Made by a program: the position numbers and the translations under genes. Below are positions 50,810 through 63,522 of a stretch of 64,000 bases of DNA, in pieces. The first letter of the stretch is position 1. Each line of letters starts with the position of its first letter. Under the pieces are notes generated by a model that was not told where the DNA came from, searched no databases, and worked only from the letters and a program-made list of their open reading frames with translations. Source of the stretch: Pegoplata infirma (lineage: Eukaryota; Arthropoda; Insecta; Diptera; Anthomyiidae); assembly GCA_963921195.1 (NCBI GenBank), contig CAWUER010000514.1, forward strand, positions 1,302,001 to 1,366,000, in the 5' to 3' direction.

Positions 50810-51573
50810 TTTTGAAAATTTTAAAATACATTTGGAAAATTTTAAAATACATTTGGACAATTTTAAAATACATTTGGAAAATTTTAAATTAAATTTGGAC
50901 AATTGTAAAATACATATGGAGAATTTTAAAATACATTTGGAAAATTTAAAACTACATTTGGAAAATTTAAAACTACATTTGGACAATTTTAAAATACATT
51001 TGGACAATTTTAAACTACATTTGGACAATTTTAAAATACATTTGGACAAATTTGAAAATACATTTGGACAATTTTAGATTACATTTGGACAATTTTAAAA
51101 TACATTTGGAAATTTTTAAAATACATTTGGAAAATTTTAAACTACATTTGGAAAATTTTAAAATACATATGGACAATTTTAAAATACATTTGGAAATTTT
51201 TAAACTACATTTGGACAATTTTAAAATACATTTGGACAATTTTAAAATACATTTGGACAATTTTAAAATACATTTGGACAATTTTAAACTATTTTTGGAT
51301 AATTTTAAAATACATTTGGACAATTTTAAAATACATTTGGACAATTTTAAAATATTTTTGGACAGTTTTAAAATACATTTGGACAATTTTAAAATGCATT
51401 TGGACATTTTAAAATTCATTTGGACAATTTTAAAATACATTTGGACAATTTGAAAATACATTTGGACAATTTTAAAATTCATTTGGACAATTTTAAAATA
51501 CATTTGGACAATTTTAAAATACATTTGGACAATTTTAAAATACATTTGGAAAGTTTTAAAATACAATTGGAAA
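50810..51573. repeat. 21-bp repeat array, right arm of fold-back, unit 2
   Basis: Tandem CAATTTTAAAATACATTTGG units with the same variant order as at 48290-49064, except for a short deletion near 51405. Confidence 0.9.
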
Positions 51574-51578
51574 TGGTG

Positions 51579-52077
51579 TAATAAAAGAAAAAGTAAATTT
51601 TAAAAATTTACTTTGAATTTTTTCAACACGATTTATGTGAGTAACAGCATTTGGACTCCAAATAAATGAAGCATACTCTAATCTTGAACGGACAAACGAT
51701 ATAAATAAAACCTTTTTAGAAAAATAATCAAAAAGATTACCAGTATTCCGACGAATAAAACACAGGAGTGAATAAGCCTTAGGAACAATGTAATTCAAAT
51801 GATTGCTAAAAACAAGTTTAGAATCAAAAACTACACCTAAATCTAAAATTTCATCTACTAAAGATAAAATTTGGCCCTTTATTGAATATTGGGCTAAAAA
51901 AGGATGACGACATCTATTAAAAGTCATATAACGGCATTTTTCAACATTAAAAGGGAGGCCATTTTGCTCCGACCACAAAACAACCCTATTTAAATCGTCC
52001 TGTAAATCGAGAGCGTCGCCAGCGGTTAAAATTTCCTTAAAAATTTTAAGGTCATCCGCGTATAATAGGAAATTGCT
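51579..52077 (-). pseudogene. Jockey-like RT fragment, unit 2
   Basis: Second copy of the fragment containing LLYADDLKIF, nearly identical to units 1 and 3 (for example Ile to Val in SLIDEILDL). Same truncation and fold-back junction. Confidence 0.88.
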
Positions 52078-52800
52078 ATTGACAGCATCGTGATCAAATT
52101 GTGAGAAGACACCAGTCAATCCATATTGTCAGCATCGAGGTCGAATTGTACGTAGACTCCAACCAAACGTAAGTGCCCATCCATATTGGCCAATCCAAAT
52201 GTTTTTTAAAATTGTCCAAATGTATTTTAAAATTTTCCAAATGTACCCGGCTAAAAATAAATGTGTATGTTCATATATGGCTATGTATTGATCTTTATAT
52301 GATCATATATGACATATAAGGAAACATATATGTGACCATATATGCAAAAATCGATACCATATATGAGGTCGTATGTATAATATGTACCATATATGATATC
52401 ATATATGGAACCATATATGTTATCATAAAATGTTAAATCTTAGTTAATGTGTATGCAAATTTGAACCAGAATTACAAAAAGGAATTTTACGAATAAAATT
52501 ATATTTTATTACCATCGATTACCGACATAAACATAACTGCAATACTGGTGCATATAAATAATTTAACAAATATTGTCATACTTGCAAAATATTCTGCTTA
52601 AAAAATTACTTTTACATAGAAAAATGTTGGAAAAGGTAAGTTTTCATTAATATATGTAAATAATTATAAAATCATGTTTTCATTTTTTTCCAGTTCATCG
52701 TCATAATATGGGCATTTTATTCCAAAACAAGATAAACTGGAAATTTTCGTATTCAAAATGTAGAAAAAACAATATTATTGAGTACTTTGATGTTGAAGAC

Positions 52801-53300
52801 GTTAAGCTTTCGCAACTTGGAGGAGAGGGCATATGCACCACCATAATGTTAATACTACGATTCCAATATTACAAACTTTTTACAAATCCCTTAATGTCGC
52901 CATATCAAATTGAAAAAAATATCATATAAGCAATTTTGATACCGAGTTACGAGTTGAAGAAATTCAACTATACGCAGCTACGTTAAGCTCTTCTACTTGG
53001 AGGAGAGAACATATGCGCCATCATAATGTTATCACTACGATTTCAACACTACAAACTATTTTGAAATCCCTTACTGGAAATGGAAAGAACATATATGCAG
53101 TTTGAAGGTCGAGTTACAGAAAAATCAACCATGCGCAGCAACGTTCAGCTCACTTAACTTGGGGGGAAAATCATGTGCACCACCATAACGTTATCACTAC
53201 GATTTCAACACTACACACTTTTGACATCCCTTACTGTTGGAAATGAAAAGAACGTATAATCAGTTTTGATGATGAGTTACGATTTGGGAAGGACAACGTT
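52801..53300. repeat. Three tandem units of about 160-180 bp
   Basis: Units begin near 52801, 52982 and 53143 with GTTAAGCT or GTTCAGCT, followed by ACTTGGAGGAGAG, CACCATAATGTTA and CACTACGATTTCAACACTAC. Diverged by roughly a quarter by eye. The first overlaps the 73-codon frame. Confidence 0.75.
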
Positions 53301-53405
53301 TTGACTAACAATCAGAAGAAGACTGTCACCTTACCTACATGGAAAATATTGTCGGCATGATGTAAGTATTAATAGTTTATTTAACCCTTTTCTTCAAATA
53401 TCCTA

Positions 53406-54199
53406 CACTCATAGAAATATCTTAGTAGAAAAATTAGTAAACCCATTGTAGATCAAGTTTTACAGAATAATGCCGTATTCAACAAAAATTAATGTTGATA
53501 TCGTTGAATAATCAGTAAAATTGAATCAACTATTTACAACGATTATACAGAATTCAATAGATAAATCAAAATGGAAAAAACAACCCTGTTCGTTCAGTTT
53601 TTTTTTTATTATTAACGAGTGACGAGTGAGTTGGTAGCAATGTGAATCGTGTTTATCTCTTATAAAATTATTTTATGTGTTTGTTTTTTATACAAATATT
53701 TAATATTATAAAAATAAATAGGATCTGATTTGTAAATATTTGGTAAGTAAAAAAATAAATTGATTACTTTATGTATTCATACTATATTAAAACTTTTTTG
53801 TTTTTTTTAAGGATTTTGTTTGGTATCATCAGAAAACTGGAGAATGGCTTATGAGTGCATAACATGAATAAACGCAGTGTGTGTGAAAATCTTCAAATAT
53901 TGCAGCTTAAAAAGCCGACGAAAATACAAAAATATTGTGATTTATGTTTAATAAAAGAATATTAACAAATAACAACAAGTTTTTTTTATTAATAAAATTT
54001 CTTATATTAACAAAAATATGAGTTGAATTTACAAAAAATTAGAGTTGATTTACAAAAAAACGAGTTGATCAACTTTTACAAAAACTGACAATAATTTTTA
54101 TTGAAATCAACATAAATATTTGTAGGGTCAAAATCAACAATGATTTCTGTTGAATTTACAGCGATTTTCTTTGGGAATACAATGATTTTTGGTTGAGTG
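53406..54199. mobile_element. CACTCA-type MITE with TA duplication
   Basis: The ends CACTCATAGAAATATC and GATTTTTGGTTGAGTG are flanked by TA. The interior is rich in AATCAAC and GTTGATT words. Nested inside the 3.26-kb element. Confidence 0.6.
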
Positions 54200-54552
54200 T
54201 AACAAACATAACCCAGTAAGTTAATATACATACTACTAAATATATTTGCTTTTAATAAAAGTTTTAAGTACCCATTTGCTTATTATGAGTAAAAAATGTT
54301 TTTTGTAGTAGCAAGTTATTTTTTGCTGGAATTAAAATGGAATGTGGAATTATTTTTAATATTTTTTCAGTTGAAATTCCGTAATAAGTATTCGATGGTC
54401 TTAAGCATCTCATGGTCTTAACAAAATAAACTCTATTAACATGTATGTATCTAAGAAGTCAATATTTAAAGGCACATGGTTGTTTCTTTAAATGATATCA
54501 GTGTTATCATTAAAACGCATCGGCACCAAATGCTATTGTTGGTAATACTTAA

Positions 54553-54771
54553 GGGCCTGTCACAGAGTCAATTCCGTTCCGAAGTGGTTTGAAAGTTTTC
54601 CTCTAAAAACGTGAAGCAAAATATTTTTTCCGAATAAATCGACTCCTATGCAATTCAATCCCACTTTGATTTTTGAAAGTGATTTCATTCCAAAAAAAAA
54701 TATTCGTTTTGCGTTTTACGAGTAAACTACTTATTTTAATTCCGAAAGGAATTAAGCCTGTGACATGCCCT
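54553..54771. mobile_element. 219-bp MITE with TTAA duplication
   Basis: The inverted ends GGGCCTGTCACAG and CTGTGACATGCCC are flanked by TTAA (54549-54552 and 54772-54775), the piggyBac-type target. The inner arms also pair: TCAATTCCGTTCCGAA against TTCCGAAAGGAATT. Nested inside the 3.26-kb element. Confidence 0.8.
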
Positions 54772-55847
54772 TTAATACAATAAAATGTCTAGAAATACCT
54801 TATTTATTAATATTTTATATCTTTTTTTTTATAGATTTTGACTTTAAATATGCTAAAATGAGGTTTATAGCATAACAAAAACGCTAAGTCTGAAGAAAAC
54901 CTAAATTAACAAGAAAACAACAAGGAAATCATTCTTCCTTTAATAAGCCCTTTGCTCGCTTCTTGATATTTTAAATCCTTTATGTTAAATTTTTTTTACT
55001 TTCAAAATGTGTTCTAATATCTATAAGTTAAATTATATATTTTTATATGGTCACCAGAAATGCAAACGGAGTAAGTAAAAAATCAAAATCATCAAACTAA
55101 AGGTTTTCATTGAAATATATGAAAAACACCATAATGAATAAAAAAAATTATTTTTTATTTTTAATTATACTTATATACACCGTTTGCAATTCTGGTGAAT
55201 ATAATAATCTATTACACATAGTTTAAGATAAAAAAATAAATAAAAAATAAGAAAAATAATGTAAAACAAATTGAAAACAATATCATATATGATCCAATAT
55301 ATGATCCAATATATGATCCAATATATGACCCAATATATGATACAATATATGATCACATATATTGGATCATATATGATCGTGTCTTATATAAGCGCCAATT
55401 TTAATATTTGTTTATATATGAGACCATATTTGATACTATATATGATACTGTATATGGTCTCATATATGAAATAATATATGATAATATACAACATTTTTAG
55501 CCGGGTAGTTTAATTTTTTCCAAATGTATTTTAAAATTGTCCATATGTATTTTAAAATTGTCCAAATGTAATTTACAATTGTCCAAATGTATTTTAAAAT
55601 TGTCAAATGTATTTTAAAATTTTCCAATTGTATTTTAAAATTGTCCAAATGTATTTTAAAAAATTGTTTACAAAAAAAATTTGTTTTCTCTTTCATAATG
55701 AAAATTTTATTGGAGTTATGAGACTAAGCAAAGTCACTATGTGCATAGAAGTATAAGTAGACATATTGCGCAAACGTCTCTGTTTTCCATTGTCTAGGAT
55801 ATGCAACAGTTATTAACTTTTTGCAAATAATTTTGAAAATAATACTT

Positions 55848-56078
55848 CCCGGCTAAAAATAATGTATACAAGCTCATGTACGATCATATATGATAATTTA
55901 TGTTAAGGCTGGGCCAATATATGATCGCATATTATCATAAGTTTTACCATATATGGTCATATATTGAATAAGCGCCAATTTTAATATATGTTCATATATG
56001 ATCATATATGTTTTCGAATTAATGATGTATGGTCAGATGTGTTCATATATGTTCATATACAGTTCATTTTTAGCCGGG
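55848..56078. mobile_element. CCCGGC MITE, unit 3 (uninterrupted)
   Basis: 231-bp copy equivalent to 50074-50304, again with the empty hAT site. Confidence 0.85.
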
Positions 56079-56577
56079 TTACTATTTTTTATTGCAGGAT
56101 TTTTTAATTGTTTTTTTTTTTTTTGAGTAATTTCAAAACAATTTTGTTTTTGATATTTTAAATTGTTTTTATTTATTTTTAACAAAACTGATGGTACTAA
56201 AAAATATTTTTTTAAATGATGAGACAGGGTGAGTCTTAAAGAGGCGTATATTTTTTAAAATATTTTTACAATAAAATACGCATAATTTCAGAATTTTTGA
56301 GCCGGATTTGGTCAAAAAATTTGGACATGAATTTTGGTCGAAATACGTAATTTTTTCCAACTTTGACCGCTGGTTGCCGACTGAAGATGACCTTGCGAAA
56401 TTTTTTCATAAATGTTCCCACAATCAGCTCTAACGTGGCTATCGCTTGACATTCAAAAATTCAAAAATTTAAATTTGACGGGACGCCCAAATTATTAAAA
56501 TTGCCCTGTGCTTAGACAAACTTAATATATTTAAAATTTGTAGGTTCAGAATATTTTTTAGATTTGTTTCACTTTTT

Positions 56578-57356
56578 AAAATACATTTTGAAAATTTTAA
56601 AATACATTTGGAAAATTTTAAAATACATTTGGACAATTTTAAAATACATTTGGAAAATTTTAAATTAAATTTGGACAATTGTAAAATACATATGGACAAT
56701 TTTAAAATACATTTGGAAAATTTTAAACTACATTTGGAAAATTTAAAACTACATTTGGACAATTTTAAAATACATTTAGACAATTTTAAACTACATTTGG
56801 ACAATTTTAAAATACATTTGGACAAATTTGAAAATACATTTGGACAATTTTAGATTACATTTGGACAATTTTAAAATACATTTGGAAATTTTTAAAATAC
56901 ATTTGGAAAATTTTAATCTACATTTGGAAAATTTTAAAATACATATGGACAATTTTAAAATACATTTGGAAATTTTTAAACTACATTTGGACAATTTTAA
57001 AATACATTTGGACAATTTTAAAATACATTTGGACAATTTTAAAATACATTTGGACAATTTTAAACTATTTTTGGATAATTTTAAAATACATTTGGACAAT
57101 TTTAAAATACATTTGGACAATTTTAAAATATTTTTGGACAGTTTTAAAATACATTTGGACAATTTTAAAATGCATTTGGACACTTTTAAAATTCATTTGG
57201 ACAATTTTAAAATACATTTGGACAATTTGAAAATACATTTGGACACTTTTAAAATTCATTTGGACAATTTTAAAATACATTTGGACAATTTTAAAATACA
57301 TTTGGACAATTTTAAAATACATTTGGAAAGTTTTAAAATACAATTGGAAATGGTGT
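56578..57356. repeat. 21-bp repeat array, right arm of fold-back, unit 3
   Basis: Same arrangement as at 48290-49064, ending GGAAATGGTGTA. Confidence 0.9.
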
Positions 57357-57854
57357 AATAAAAGAAAAAGTAAATTTTAAAAATTTACTTTGAATTTTTT
57401 CAACACGATTTATGTGAGTAACAGCATTTGGACTCCAAATAAATGAAGCATACTCTAATCTTGAACGGACAAACGATATAAATAAAACCTTTTTAGAAAA
57501 ATAATCAAAAAGATTACCAGTATTCCGACGAATAAAACACAGGAGTGAATAAGCCTTAGGAACAATGTAATTCAAATGATTGCTAAAAACAAGTTTAGAA
57601 TCAAAAACTACACCTAAATCTAAAATTTCATCTACTAAAGATAAAATTTGGCCCTTTATTGAATATTGGGCTAAAAAAGGATGACGACATCTATTAAAAG
57701 TCATATAACGGCATTTTTCAACATTAAAAGGGAGGCCATTTTGCTCCGACCACAAAACAACTCTATTTAAATCGTCCTGTAAATCGAGAGCGTCGCCAGC
57801 GGTTAAAATTTCCTTAAAAATTTTAAGGTCATCCGCGTATAATAGGAAATTGCT
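57357..57854 (-). pseudogene. Jockey-like RT fragment, unit 3 (outer copy)
   Basis: Contains LLYADDLKIF and LEYASFIWSP as in the other two copies. Its right border at 57854/57855 is the original 5' truncation junction of the LINE with LTR1, since the LTR continues uninterrupted from ATTGACAGC here. Confidence 0.88.
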
Positions 57855-58216
57855 ATTGACAGCATCGTGATCAAATTGTGAGAAGACACCAGTCAATCCA
57901 TATTGTCAGCATCGAGGTCGAATTGTACGTAGACTCCAACCAAACGTAAGTGCCCATCCATATTGGCCAATCGTTATTAAATAAAAATCCGAATTTGCCG
58001 TACAATTTCATTTGTGTGCCGTCTAATTTGCCTAACCACCAAAGTTGTAAATTTTTTTTTAATCGGCCGCATCGCCATTGCAAAAATAATCATCGTCAAA
58101 GAACCAGAAAGGGCCAAGGAGAAATCCAACAACCCAAGGGAGTTGTTTTCCAGTAAACGTCAGCACACCTGTGCAAAATAAATTTTGTGTCCCACAGTGG
58201 ACAATAATATCTAGCC

Positions 58217-58760
58217 CAAGAACAATATATGTAAGAGGATATTCAATGTTCTGACGCCAAAATAAGTTTGGCGTCTTGGCGTCTTGGCGTTTCTTACATA
58301 GGCCAAAATGAAAGGGTGTCAGGTGTTTTTTGCGGGAGTTGGTTGTATCCAACAGTTGCGCATCTCATAAAATTGAGATTTTACAGCGAAAAAATTATAT
58401 TAAAACTTTAAAAAATTAAAAAAAATTATGAAAGAATTAAGAAAAAATTTTACCAATAAAAAAAAATAAGAAAATTAAGAAAAAAAAAATCCCAAAATAT
58501 TTTATTTTTAATTTTTTTTATGGATGAGTTATTTGTTAATTTGTTCTCCTTTTTTTTTTAATTTTTTAAAGTTTTAATATAATTCTTTCGCTGTAAAATC
58601 TCAATTTTATGAGATGCGCAACTGTTGGATACAACCAACTCCCGCAAAAAACACCTGACACCCTTTCATTTTGGCCTATGTAAGAAACGCCAAGACGCCA
58701 AGACGCCAAACTTATTTTGGCGTCAGAACATTGAATATCCTCTTACATATATTGTTCTTG
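58217..58760. mobile_element. Palindromic MITE copy 4
   Basis: 544 bp with family ends; perfect duplication ATCTAGCC (58209-58216 and 58761-58768). The 5' LTR has the single octamer near 19828, so insertion followed LTR1. Confidence 0.94.
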
Positions 58761-59341
58761 ATCTAGCCCGTACACAAACAAGTGGGTATGTTTTATTTAA
58801 ATCCAGCAACTGCAACAAAATTATCGTAAAATACGCCATCGGCAAACGTTTTATCATCAGGCGTCAACAACAGCATCGTAAAATACGCCAGTGATTAACG
58901 TTTTATTCATCAGACTCCAACAGCAGCAGCGGAAAGTATACCAGAATAGAATAGTAATCCTCAACAACCAACAACGACCACGTAAAATACGCCAGATTTA
59001 CTTTTAAATCATGTAAAATACGCCGTCGCCAACATTGTGATCACCAGCCACCAACAATAACATCACAAAATTCTGCAAAATACACCAGCACCAACGTTTT
59101 AATGACCAGCTGCACAAAATACATTACCAGCATTGAGGAAATGTTAACATTAACATTTCCATATTAAACAACAGAAGCAGCACCAAAATCTGCTATAAAC
59201 TTCATCGTTAACATCAACAGTACTCCAACAGGAACAGCCGGTATTGACAAAGGGAAACCATCAGCAATACAACATTAAAACCCGCAGACAAAAACAACAA
59301 AAAACAACAACAACAACAGCGGCAGCTAATTTCGTTACAAC

Positions 59342-59908
59342 CAAGAACAATATATATAAGAGGATATTCAATGTTCTGACGCCAAAATAAGTTTGGCGTC
59401 TTGGCGTCTTGGCGTTTCTTACATAGGCCAAAATGAAATGGTGTCAGGTGTTTTTTGCGGGAAAAAACAGGAGTTGGTTGTATCCAACAGTTGCGCATCT
59501 CATAAAATTGAGATTTAACAGCGAAAAAATTATATTAAAACTTTAAAAAATTAAAAAAAAAAAAATGAGAACAAATTAACAAATAACTTATCCATAAAAA
59601 AATTAAAAATTGAAAATAAAATATTTTGGGAATTTTTTTTTTTTTAATTTTCTTATTTTTTTTTTTATTGGTAAAATTTTTTCTTAATTCTTTCATAATT
59701 TTTTTTAATTTTTTAAAGTTTTAATATAATTTTTTCGCTGTAAAATCTCAATTTTATGAGATGCGCAACTGTTGGATACAACCAACTCCCGTTTTTTCCG
59801 CAAAAAACACCTGACACCCTTTCATTTTGGCCTATGTAAGAAACGCCAAGACGCCAAACTTATTTTGGCGTCAGAACATTGAATATCCTCTTATATATAT
59901 TGTTCTTG
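59342..59908. mobile_element. Palindromic MITE copy 5
   Basis: 567 bp with slightly diverged ends (CAAGAACAATATATATAAGA); perfect duplication GTTACAAC (59334-59341 and 59909-59916). The empty site is in the 5' LTR near 20399. An extra GGAAAAAACAGG-like block sits in both arms, mirrored. Confidence 0.94.
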
Positions 59909-61616
59909 GTTACAACTTGCAACTTTATCCACAACAGCCACAGATGGAAACGTTAGCAGCAGCAGCATAAAATAACTCATGGACTTTTTAACAACTGAGA
60001 GCAGAACAACACAGATAAATAAGGGTGAAAGATAAGTACAAAACCAAAAGAATTTTATTTTTAGTTGTTATTTGTAGTGGAGTTTTTTTGACTTAACAGA
60101 AAAAAAAAACTTAACGAAACAAAAAGACAGTGCAGTGTTTTAAAACTATGATTTCGTTTACAATAGTAAATATCGTGTAGTGTTGTAATTTAAAATTAAA
60201 TTAAACTTTAAACGATTCGTTTTCGTAACAGAGCTGTAAAGCAGTAATTTCATTGCATATTTAATACGTTCAATAATTTTTATATAAATCTAAAATTTTT
60301 GTGGTTTCATCGTATTTTAAAGTTAAAACGGAAAGCATAGTTTTGGAAAACTGCAGATTACTTGCAATTGGTTTACCCAATATCAAGTAAACAATATATT
60401 TTTAAAATATCGTATTTTTAAAGGAAAATTGTGATTTATTTTTTTTTTTTAACGTGTTCGGTTCAAAAGTAGTTTTTATTTCAAGATTGATCTCAAAATG
60501 GTTTAAGTACAAATTTTAATTAAAGAAAAGAATACTGTGATCGTTACTAGTGGTTTTTGAGTTAATTTTCGTGCATTCATTTACAAGATAATAGCTCGGT
60601 CGTACCTTCGGGGAAAAAAAATAAATCTCGCGGGGCTGCAAATAGCCAAAATTATTTTATTCATAAGGGGTCTTGGTTTTGAAATCAATTTTTAACCAAA
60701 AGTTTTTTTTGAACCGAACCCATAGCTATTTAAGAATTTTTGTAAATATTTTTATTAGGAAATCAAAAGTACCGTTTTTGTCGTTCATCTTATACGGTCC
60801 ATACGTCACATGTCGTGTGGCCATACCCTAAAACGTATATCCAAATTGTTATCTTCTCTTTTTGCGGAATTTTAGTTCTGAACCTGCATGGTAAGGACCC
60901 TACTTGTATTTCTACGTTTGACCCACTAATAGCGCTATTAGGTTGGTCCTTATTTGTGGAGTTTACTTTTACGTAGAGCCCTTCTCATCGTTTTTATTAC
61001 TGTTCAAAGAACTAAGGTTCAGCCATTTATCTAGTTTTAACTATTAAATTTTTTTAGTGGCGAATAAGTTAGCTAATATGCTTATGTTTAAAAACTATCT
61101 GGCTAAAACCTATGTTAATCTTATACTAAGATTTTAGTAATAAGATTTATTGCATAGAATTATCAAAATTAAAATAAATCTATGAATTATATTTTCAAGA
61201 TGAAATTCTCTCGTGATGTTTAAACATTTTTTATAATGGCACACTAAAGTGAAATAAAGGGGCAGCTATTTGGTGGAGTGAAAACCAAAAGTTAGGGGTA
61301 ACCATGAAATATTCGGCGATTAAGTTACCATGGATTTGGTCTTTTAGTAGACTGAGGGCGGGAAGCCAGTAGGACGCAACACCAGCTTCTACCAAATTCC
61401 CATAAATAATTTGACTGAAACTTAAGGCCCTTCTTTTATTTTTTTATATTTTGAATATGGTACACTGGTACAATTCTGACTGCAACTCTGTCTTGCACTT
61501 GCGACGAACACCCGCCCAAGCCCGACGAGCCTTAGCCGTGCCATCTTTAAAAGTTACCAGTGTGGCAAGGACAGACAGGGAGCCCATCTTGTAACAGGGA
61601 CGGGAAGTGACAAGAC

Positions 61617-62109
61617 TAACCAAAGATGGGCAAATTGATGGACTTGTGAGACAACATGACTGATTTGGCCTTCTCTTAATCAGGGGCGCACAAGTGAGCT
61701 GATATCGCTTCCAAGAGGAGAGATTTGGACGGTGGTTTCTATAATTACCGGACACTGTCTTATAGGGAAGCACGCAGAGCGGTTAAATGTGCCGTCGAAT
61801 GACTTTTGCCGAAGTTGCATGGATGAAGAGGAGTTGGAAACTATCGAACACTTTATTTGCCATTGCCCGGCACTTTCTGGTCAGAGACTTGCTTCACTGG
61901 GATCTAGGGAGCTGTACGATCTTTCTGATTTGTTGGATGTCAAAATTCAACATCTAAGCAGTTTCATAAGAAGCTCAAACTGGTTTAACGACAGGGACTA
62001 GTAGGGAAACCTATTACGGTCCCGTGGTATCACAATGGACCTCAGAGTCTACGTGTGTTGACGTAAAACGTCAGCAGCCACTTACAACCTAACCTAACAA
62101 CCTAACCTA
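61617..62109 (+). pseudogene. LOA-like LINE ORF2 part 2 (C-terminal finger)
   Basis: Continues the frame broken at 19005. After the AGAC duplication it reads NQRWANWWTCETT, has one in-frame stop, then GHCLIGKHAERLN and a Cys-His cluster (FCRSCMDEEE, EHFICHCPAL) that ends ORF2 in this LINE group, with a stop at 62001. A short 3' UTR with AACCTAACCTAACAACC repeats follows. The phase and gene order prove it is the other half of the element at 15812. Confidence 0.9.
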
Positions 62110-62688
62110 TAAAAAACAAACGTTTCTTTATATTTAAAATAAAATATGTACCCAGAATTATGTGTGTATTCACATGCTATTCTATAAATAAACCATTAAA
62201 AAATATAAAATTAAATATTTTTTAGGAAAAATTTCCTTATCAGAAATGTTTTTTTAACTAAAAAATGGGAAATTTTTTCCCATTTTCTAGTTCAAATTGG
62301 TCCTTCTTTTAAAGAAAATTATGGACTAAAAATTAGGAATACATTGGCAATGGAGCTAAATCATTATCGATTTTCCTTGGATTTCGTTAATTTTCCCATT
62401 TTTTAGTTAGTTTTTTTTCTGAGTGTGTGTTAAGCTTTTTTCTAGAAAGTAACTATCTTTTTTAAAAAAATATAGGTTTTTCTCTTTTCTTTTCAAAAAT
62501 TAAGTAAACTTCAAAGAATTTGCTTACAAAATTTGAATTTTTTGACAAAAGTTTACCATTTTTTCCTCATTTAATAAAATCGTAATTTTTGTTCCTGGCG
62601 AAAATAAAAAATCGTCAATCGTCATTTTAGTAAAATTGACTTCAAAAATCGTCAAAATGACGATAAATCGTCAAAGTTGGCAGCGCTG

Positions 62689-63488
62689 TTTGTATGTGTA
62701 TTGGTTCATGAGTTATATGCATTTAAGTGAACTAAATAGAGAAATAAGTTACATTGCGATTTTATTTCTGCAAATTTTCCATGAAAGGTGATGTCAATGT
62801 CAAGGTTTTTATGTGTATACTGTTTTTGTATGTGTATTGGTTCATGATACATGAATTTTAGTGCATGCACATAACTGTGTGTTTGCTTAAATAGTGTTTA
62901 TGGGTAAACATTTGGAAGGTTATTCTAAGAGGACGAAATAAGGTTAACAATTGTACTTTAGTACTTTTCGAAGGAAATTTGGTACTATTTTTATAACTAT
63001 TGAACTAAAAATCACAAAATTAAAAAAAATTTACTATGTGGGATACTTCAGCATAATTAACATCCAAGAGAAAGACATATTTTGTAAATTAAAATGTTTA
63101 GGAAAGAAATGGGTACCTTAGTATTTGCACTACAAAGTGTACAGGGGGTTCGCTAGTATATTCAACGAAAGAACCGGCATCAAATTTCACTGAAGACATG
63201 TCTTAACATTATTTACCTAAGAACTAGATTTAATACGTTTTTTTTACTTACTCAAACTGAAAAAAAATTAAAAACTTTATAGGGATATAAAAAAGAACTC
63301 GAGCTAAGTTTTCAAAACCCTTCGGGAGTTTTGCTTTCATTTTTGATCCCATCTAAGATACAAAATCATGTTGCACAGTGTAATCAGTTTTTTGTATTTT
63401 ATATTTTTTTCCTTTATTAAGCTAATGTTTCATTATTGGTTTAGAAACTTTCCAAATCTGAGAAATTCGAAATTTGAATGGGTTATAT
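62689..63488. other. Intronic sequence, tandem 155-bp unit then nothing
   Basis: 62689-62870 continues the GTGTATTGGTTCATGA/AAGGTTTTTATGTGTATAC tandem unit seen at 14318-14513. 62871-63488 is AT-rich without a recognisable frame or repeat border. Confidence 0.5.
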
Positions 63489-63507
63489 AGATTTTTTTCC
63501 TTGACTA
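63489..63507. repeat. Right Tc1-like terminal repeat near intron donor
   Basis: Inverted counterpart of 2785-2803 (16 of 19 bases), followed by TA at 63508-63509. It lies only 13 bases inside the donor of the giant intron. Confidence 0.55.
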
Positions 63508-63522
63508 TAGTTAGCATTTTAC

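Larger units (their letters stand above)
52246..55505. mobile_element. 3.26-kb CCCGGC element with TA duplication, unit 3
   Basis: The ends CCCGGCTAAAAATAAATG and CATTTTTAGCCGGG are bordered by TA (52244-52245 and 55506-55507). Units 1 and 2 read AAATGTAGTTTAA at this point, the empty site. Inside are a tandem repeat of about 160-180 bp at 52801-53300, two smaller MITEs and multiple CATATATGATC words near both ends. The 73-codon open frame at 52708-52929 resembles nothing I recognise. The ends match the 231-bp CCCGGC MITEs, which may be deletion derivatives of it. Confidence 0.85.
46212..57970. repeat. Segmental triplication, 2.5-kb basic unit
   Basis: Unit 1 is 46212-49680, unit 2 is 49681-52193, unit 3 is 52194-57970. 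Each runs from inside the left fold-back arm, through the loop, right arm and Jockey-like RT, into LTR1 sequence ending TATTGGCCAA, then jumps back to TCCAAATGTTTTTT. Basic length is 2513 bp; unit 1 is longer by the 954 bp of the hAT MITE and its TSD, unit 3 by the 3.26-kb TA element. Units differ by only scattered substitutions. Confidence 0.93.
44745..61612 (+). repeat. 3' LTR of LTR1, swollen by insertions
   Basis: Starts TGTAACGGTTCG and ends GGGAAGTGACA. LTR-derived parts are 44745-45219, 57855-58216, 58769-59341 and 59917-61612. These align closely with 19006-22478. The Jockey-like/satellite complex (45220-57854) and two palindromic MITEs account for the extra 13.8 kb. Confidence 0.88.

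Noticed and set aside
45634..51566. Many open frames with heptad-like repeats such as NFKIHLD or LSKCILK, resembling coiled coils
   Set aside because: They arise from a 21-bp DNA repeat, open on both strands and in several frames, inside inverted arms of a transposon.
52708..52929. 73-codon frame as a transposase fragment
   Set aside because: No DDE or helix-turn-helix signature, overlaps a tandem repeat, AT-rich composition.
58625..58894. Recurring small protein starting MDTTNSRKKHLTPFHFG, seen four or more times
   Set aside because: It is the arm of the palindromic MITE read in either direction; the frame runs into different flanks in each copy.
61444..61773. 109-codon minus-strand frame at the LTR1 end
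   Set aside because: It spans the LTR border and the antisense of the LINE ORF2 C-terminus; a shadow frame.
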